Assembly (NCBI GenBank): GCA_963816985.1
Contig: CAWFMF010000004.1
Coordinates: 3,534,001 to 3,598,000, forward strand
DNA from: JAIVJM01 sp963816985
Lineage (GTDB): Bacteria; Acidobacteriota; Blastocatellia; Pyrinomonadales; Pyrinomonadaceae
DNA: 64,000 bases
Direction of reading: 5' to 3'
In this document: positions 60,726-64,000 of the stretch, piece by piece
Layout: the number at the start of each line of letters is the position of its first letter
How positions within the stretch are numbered: the stretch's first letter is position 1
Made by a program: the position numbers and the translations under genes
The notes under the pieces: model-generated
Database searches by the model: none
Told to the model about the DNA's origin: nothing
What the model saw: the letters and a program-made list of their open reading frames with translations, nothing else

Positions 60726-63251
60726 TCACATCAGGCTCACGGGGTCTATCTCGACGTTGACCGAGCCCACGTCGCAGCCGCGCACGCGGGCGGCGTCGGC
60801 GAGCGCCATCTCGACGACCGAGCGCAGGGCGGGGCGGTGGCGCGACTTGAGGAGAATCTGGACGCGGTGCTCGCCGCGCAGGCGCGCGAGCGGGGCGGGC
60901 GCGGGGCCGAGGACGCGGACATGTCGTTCGGCGTTGGCGTCGTCGAGCGCACGTCGGACTTCGGCGGCGGTCGCCTGCACGCGCGTCAAGTCCTCGCCGT
61001 GGACGAGCAGCGAGGCGAGCGCGACGAAGGGCGGGTAGCTCAGATTCCGACGGTAGTTAATCTCCTCTTCGAAGAAGCCTTCGTAGTCCTGCGCGCAGGC
61101 GTGGCGCAGGGCGTAATGGTGCGGATGGTAAGTCTGGATGAGGACGCGGCCCGGCAGCTCTCCGCGACCGGCGCGGCCCGCGACTTGGGTGATGAGCTGG
61201 AAGGCGCGCTCGGCGGCGCGGAAGTCGGGGAGCGCGAGCCCTGCGTCCACGGAGACGACGCCGACGAGCGTGACGTTCGGGAAGTCGTGCCCCTTGGCAA
61301 TCATCTGCGTGCCGACGAGCATATCCAACTCGCCCGCGCCGAAGCGGAGGATGGCTTGCTCGTAGGTGCTGCGCCGCGAGGTCGTGTCGCGGTCGAGGCG
61401 CGCGATTCTTAGAGAAGGGAAACGGGCGCGCAGAATCTCTTCAATCTGCTCCGTGCCTTCGCCGATGAAGTAGATGAACTTGCCCTTGCACGAAGGGCAG
61501 GCGCTCGGCTCTCTCTGGCGGAGGTTGCAGTAGTGGCAGACGAGGCTGCGCTCGCCCCGGTGGTAAGTCATCGTCACGTCGCAGTTCGAGCAGTTGATGC
61601 GCTCGCCGCAGGAGCGGCAGAGGACGAAGCTCGAATAGCCCCGGCGGTTGAGGAGGATGATGGACTGCTCGCCGCGCGAGTGCGTCTCTTCGAGGGCGGC
61701 GAGGAGTTCGGGCGAGAAGACCTCGGCCTTGCCCAGAGAGCGGAAGGCCTCGCGCATGTCCACGATTTCGGCGCGCGCCATCGGTCGGTCGGCGATGCGG
61801 TTCGGGAGACGGAGGTATCTGTACTTGCCGTTGCGCGCGTTCTGGTAAGACTCCATCGAGGGCGTCGCCGAGCCGAGGACGACGACCGCGCCTTCCTTCA
61901 AGGCCCGCATCACCGCCGTGTCGCGCCCGTTGTAGTAGGGCGACTCGTGTTGACGATAGCTGGCCTCGTGCTCTTCGTCCACGACGATGACGCCGAGGTC
62001 TGAGACGGGCGCGAAGACCGCCGAGCGCGTGCCGATGACGACGCGCGCCTCGCCGCGTTTGAGGCGGCCCCACTCGTCGAAGCGCTCGCCCGTGGTGAGC
62101 GACGAATGGAAGATGGCGACCGCTTCGCCGAAGTGCGCGCGCAGGCGTCGAGAGAAGACGGGCGTTAAGGCAATCTCCGGCACGAGCATCATCGCCGTCC
62201 GTCCGGCTTCGAGCGCGGCGCGCATCGCGCGGATGTAGATTTCGGTCTTCCCGCTCCCCGTCACGCCGTGCAGGAGGAAGGCCGCGAAGCCGCCCGTGCT
62301 TTGCGCCTCATTAATCTGCTTGAGCGCCGCGTCCTGCGCCTCGGTCAACTCGAACTTGTCGCGCGCGGGGAGCGTCACGCCCGCGAGCGGGTCGCGCCGG
62401 ACTTCGCGGACGAAGACTTCGAGGACGCGCCGACGCTCTAAGGTCTGAATCGTTGACACGCTCGTGTGCGCCGCTTCGAGCAGCTCGGCGAAGAGCATCT
62501 CGCCGCCCGACGCGATGAGCGTTTCGAGGACTCTCTGCTGCGCCTCGGTGAGTGCGCGCGCGCCGTTCGCTTCGTGCTCATCCGGGGGGAGCAAACGGAC
62601 GGCCTTGCGGCGTTTGGCTTTGGCCTGCGCGCTCCGCGCGCGTTGCGCGAGCGTGACCCAACCAGCGCGCTCAAGCTCCCGGACGGCCTTCGAGGCTTGC
62701 GCCTGTCCAAGCTCGCGCGCGAGTTCGCGCAAGGTCGTCTCGCCCGCGGAGGCGAGGCGGAGGGCCTGGCCTTTCGCGGTCGCGGCCTTGCGCGCCGGGA
62801 TGCGCGAGAGTTCGTCGCGCCCCTCTTGTGTGATGTTGACGATTTGCTCGACGGCTGAATTCAGCCCGGCGGGCAGCGCGGCCTTCAGGATTTCGCCCCA
62901 CGGCGCGGCGTAGTATTCGCTAATCCAGCGCGTAATCTCCAGGACCTCCGGCGTCAGCATCGGCTCGGCGTCGAGCAGTTCTTCCGCCTCCTTCAACTCC
63001 GACTCGTCCACCTCGGCGGCGGGGTCGAGCGCGTCGTGCAGCGCGACGACGTACCCGGTCGAGAGCTTGCGCCCGAAGGGGACGAGCAGCCGCGCGCCGA
63101 CGCGCGCCTCTTCACGGAGCGCGAGCGGCAGGCGGTAAGTAAACGTCTGCGAGAGCCGGACGGGGAAGGCGACCTCGGCGTAGAGCGGCGCGGCGGCGCG
63201 CGCGCGCGCGGCGGGCTCGACGGCTGGCGTTGATGCGGTCGGAGTTTGCAC
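60726..63251 (-). CDS. priA: Primosomal protein N' (replication restart helicase PriA)
   Basis: An 841-aa PriA from a GTG at 63251. N-terminal DNA-binding domain (VAFPVRLSQTFTYRLPLALR, GARLLVPFGRKLSTGYVVAL), helicase with Walker A LHGVTGSGKTEIYIRA, DEEH box VVDEEHEASYRQHESPYYN, and the zinc region CRSCGERINCSNCDVTMTYH, CHYCNLRQREPSACPSCK; C-terminal helicase motifs GTQMIAKGHDFPNVTLVGV and TQVAGRAGRGELPGRVLIQ. It binds stalled forks and reloads DnaB. An additional Lys/Ala-rich segment lies between the N-terminal and helicase domains. It is 20 nt upstream of the membrane protein start, and probably leads that operon with lpxD. Confidence 0.95.
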   Translation of the reverse strand: MQTPTASTPAVEPAARARAAAPLYAEVAFPVRLSQTFTYRLPLALREEARVGARLLVPFGRKLSTGYVVALHDALDPAAEVDESELKEAEELLDAEPMLTPEVLEITRWISEYYAAPWGEILKAALPAGLNSAVEQIVNITQEGRDELSRIPARKAATAKGQALRLASAGETTLRELARELGQAQASKAVRELERAGWVTLAQRARSAQAKAKRRKAVRLLPPDEHEANGARALTEAQQRVLETLIASGGEMLFAELLEAAHTSVSTIQTLERRRVLEVFVREVRRDPLAGVTLPARDKFELTEAQDAALKQINEAQSTGGFAAFLLHGVTGSGKTEIYIRAMRAALEAGRTAMMLVPEIALTPVFSRRLRAHFGEAVAIFHSSLTTGERFDEWGRLKRGEARVVIGTRSAVFAPVSDLGVIVVDEEHEASYRQHESPYYNGRDTAVMRALKEGAVVVLGSATPSMESYQNARNGKYRYLRLPNRIADRPMARAEIVDMREAFRSLGKAEVFSPELLAALEETHSRGEQSIILLNRRGYSSFVLCRSCGERINCSNCDVTMTYHRGERSLVCHYCNLRQREPSACPSCKGKFIYFIGEGTEQIEEILRARFPSLRIARLDRDTTSRRSTYEQAILRFGAGELDMLVGTQMIAKGHDFPNVTLVGVVSVDAGLALPDFRAAERAFQLITQVAGRAGRGELPGRVLIQTYHPHHYALRHACAQDYEGFFEEEINYRRNLSYPPFVALASLLVHGEDLTRVQATAAEVRRALDDANAERHVRVLGPAPAPLARLRGEHRVQILLKSRHRPALRSVVEMALADAARVRGCDVGSVNVEIDPVSLM

Positions 63252-63380
63252 GGGAAGTTACGTTAACTTGAAGACGGGAAAAGTTGAAGTGAGAAGAGAC
63301 TTAAAAACTTAGCACTATAAAAATTCTCAACCGAGACGCAGAATTTAGACTCAGTTTCAAAACCTCAACGCGGGTGATGA

Positions 63381-63455
63381 CTGTAGGGGCAGGGCTTGTC
63401 CCTGCCCGCTCGGTTATGCAAGCAGAACGGGCAGGGACAAGCCCTGCCCCTACAG
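63381..63455. repeat. Paired REP-like palindrome (copy C)
   Basis: Inverted arms (63381-63408 and 63428-63455), each containing GGGCAGGGCTTGTCCCTGCC or its complement, face each other across 19 nt, shorter than in copies A and B. The element lies between the uracil-DNA glycosylase stop and the priA start. Confidence 0.85.
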
Positions 63456-63470
63456 TTTTGCGATGCACAC

Positions 63471-64000
63471 TTACTTCTGCGCTGTCGTCAAAAAGGCGCG
63501 CACCTTTTTCATGTCCTCCCAGACTTCGCGCTTCTTCGTCGGGTCGCGCAGCAGATAGGCGGGGTTGAAGGTCGGCATCAGTTGCGCACGCTCGTAGTCG
63601 TGGAACTCGCCGCGCAATTGGGAGATGGGCTTCTTGGTGCGCAGCAGCGCGCGCGTCGGCGTGTTGCCGAAGGAGATGACGACCGAGGGGCGGACGGCCC
63701 GCAGCTCTCGGTGGAGGTAGGGCGTGAAGAAGTTGAGCACGTCCGCCGTCATCTCTTCGCCGGTCGAAATCATCTTGACGGTGTTGGTGAGGTAGCAGTC
63801 GCGGCGTGCGAGGCCGATGCTGCCGAGAATCTTTTCGAGCATCAGGCCCGCAGGCCCCATGAAGGGCTTGCCGCTCTCGATGTCGGGCGGCCCCGGCGAC
63901 TCGCCGACGACCGCCACGCGCGCGCCCACAGGCCCTTCGCCGAAGATGAAGATGCGTTCCTTGTATTGAGGCAGGCTCGTCGCGCGGCGCAGCAGCTCGG
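63471..64000 (-). CDS. Uracil-DNA glycosylase, family 4 type (partial, runs off window)
   Basis: The frame is open from its stop at 63471 to the window edge (about 175 residues so far). It has FGEGPVGARVAVVGESPGP, then GKPFMGPAGLMLEKILGSIG (the G-PFxGpaG loop of family 4 UDGs), DCYLTNTVKMIS (the uracil-pocket region), VRPSVVISFGNTPTRALL, and MPTFNPAYLLRDPTKKREVW near the end (the HP.(Y/F)LLR-like motif, with Asn in place of His). Upstream residues should contain the four 4Fe-4S cysteines outside this window. It removes uracil from DNA. A GTG at 63929 is internal to the protein and not the start. Confidence 0.85.
   Translation of the reverse strand, partial: ELLRRATSLPQYKERIFIFGEGPVGARVAVVGESPGPPDIESGKPFMGPAGLMLEKILGSIGLARRDCYLTNTVKMISTGEEMTADVLNFFTPYLHRELRAVRPSVVISFGNTPTRALLRTKKPISQLRGEFHDYERAQLMPTFNPAYLLRDPTKKREVWEDMKKVRAFLTTAQK

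Overview
The window is high-GC, Gram-negative and most like an Acidobacteriota genome, probably class Blastocatellia. This is inferred from gene content: a TonB receptor with a carboxypeptidase-regulatory N-terminus, a VWFA-related secreted protein of the kind expanded in Acidobacteriota, very long secreted CARDB/IPT/fibronectin proteins, ADP-heptose and lipid A genes, and NtrY/NtrX. No rRNA or tRNA gene was seen to confirm it.

Layout. 1-5560 (minus): a truncated TonB receptor, then a likely copper-handling set (Cys/His-rich secreted protein, unknown secreted protein, SCO1/SenC thiol protein, Tat-exported multicopper oxidase; the last two share a TAATG stop/start). 5561-6926: gene-poor, AT-richer accessory patch with tandem repeats and one small DNA-binding-type gene. 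6927-22312: surface-protein region with an NHL/HYR/PxKF protein, a 5'-truncated Calx-beta/lamin-tail protein, a ~3060-residue multidomain protein and a fibre-like protein. Scars bracket the largest gene: an IS6 transposase remnant and an orphan coding fragment on its left, a RecD-type helicase fragment beyond its right. 22610-31952 (minus): VWA protein, AraC regulator, GDPD, glycogen branching enzyme, frameshifted GH57 protein, DUF3108 protein. 32002-38269 (minus): ADP-heptose and heptosyl-transfer cluster (waaC, separate rfaE2 and rfaE1, gmhB, waaF; no gmhA here) plus a K+ channel. 38559-50257: PBP1B-type enzyme, VWFA protein, Uma2, IscU/IscS-like pair, glycine-zipper protein, ABM monooxygenase, SAM hydrolase family protein, citrate synthase, coiled-coil protein, CPBP protease. 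50412-58568 (plus): NtrY/NtrX, radical SAM protein, MGDG-synthase-like glycosyltransferase, SDR reductase, and a ferritin-like protein behind a good sigma-70 promoter and a Fur-box-like site. 58657-64000 (minus): small conserved protein, LpxD, membrane protein, PriA, partial family-4 uracil-DNA glycosylase.

The most striking unexplained structure is in the gaps. Many boundaries carry 75-150 bp palindromes whose arms are built from 6-10 nt words repeated in near-tandem. The words differ between loci, but the architecture is constant and several centres share an AAGAACG/AAGACC-like core. Several genes end inside these arrays and so gain repeat-encoded C-termini. Separately, a fixed-sequence paired REP-like element (core GGGCAGGGCTTGTCCCTGCC) occurs three times.

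Four conserved genes (GH57, VWFA, cysteine desulfurase, SAM hydrolase) each carry one frameshift of the same polarity (one extra base), which looks more like assembly error than independent decay.
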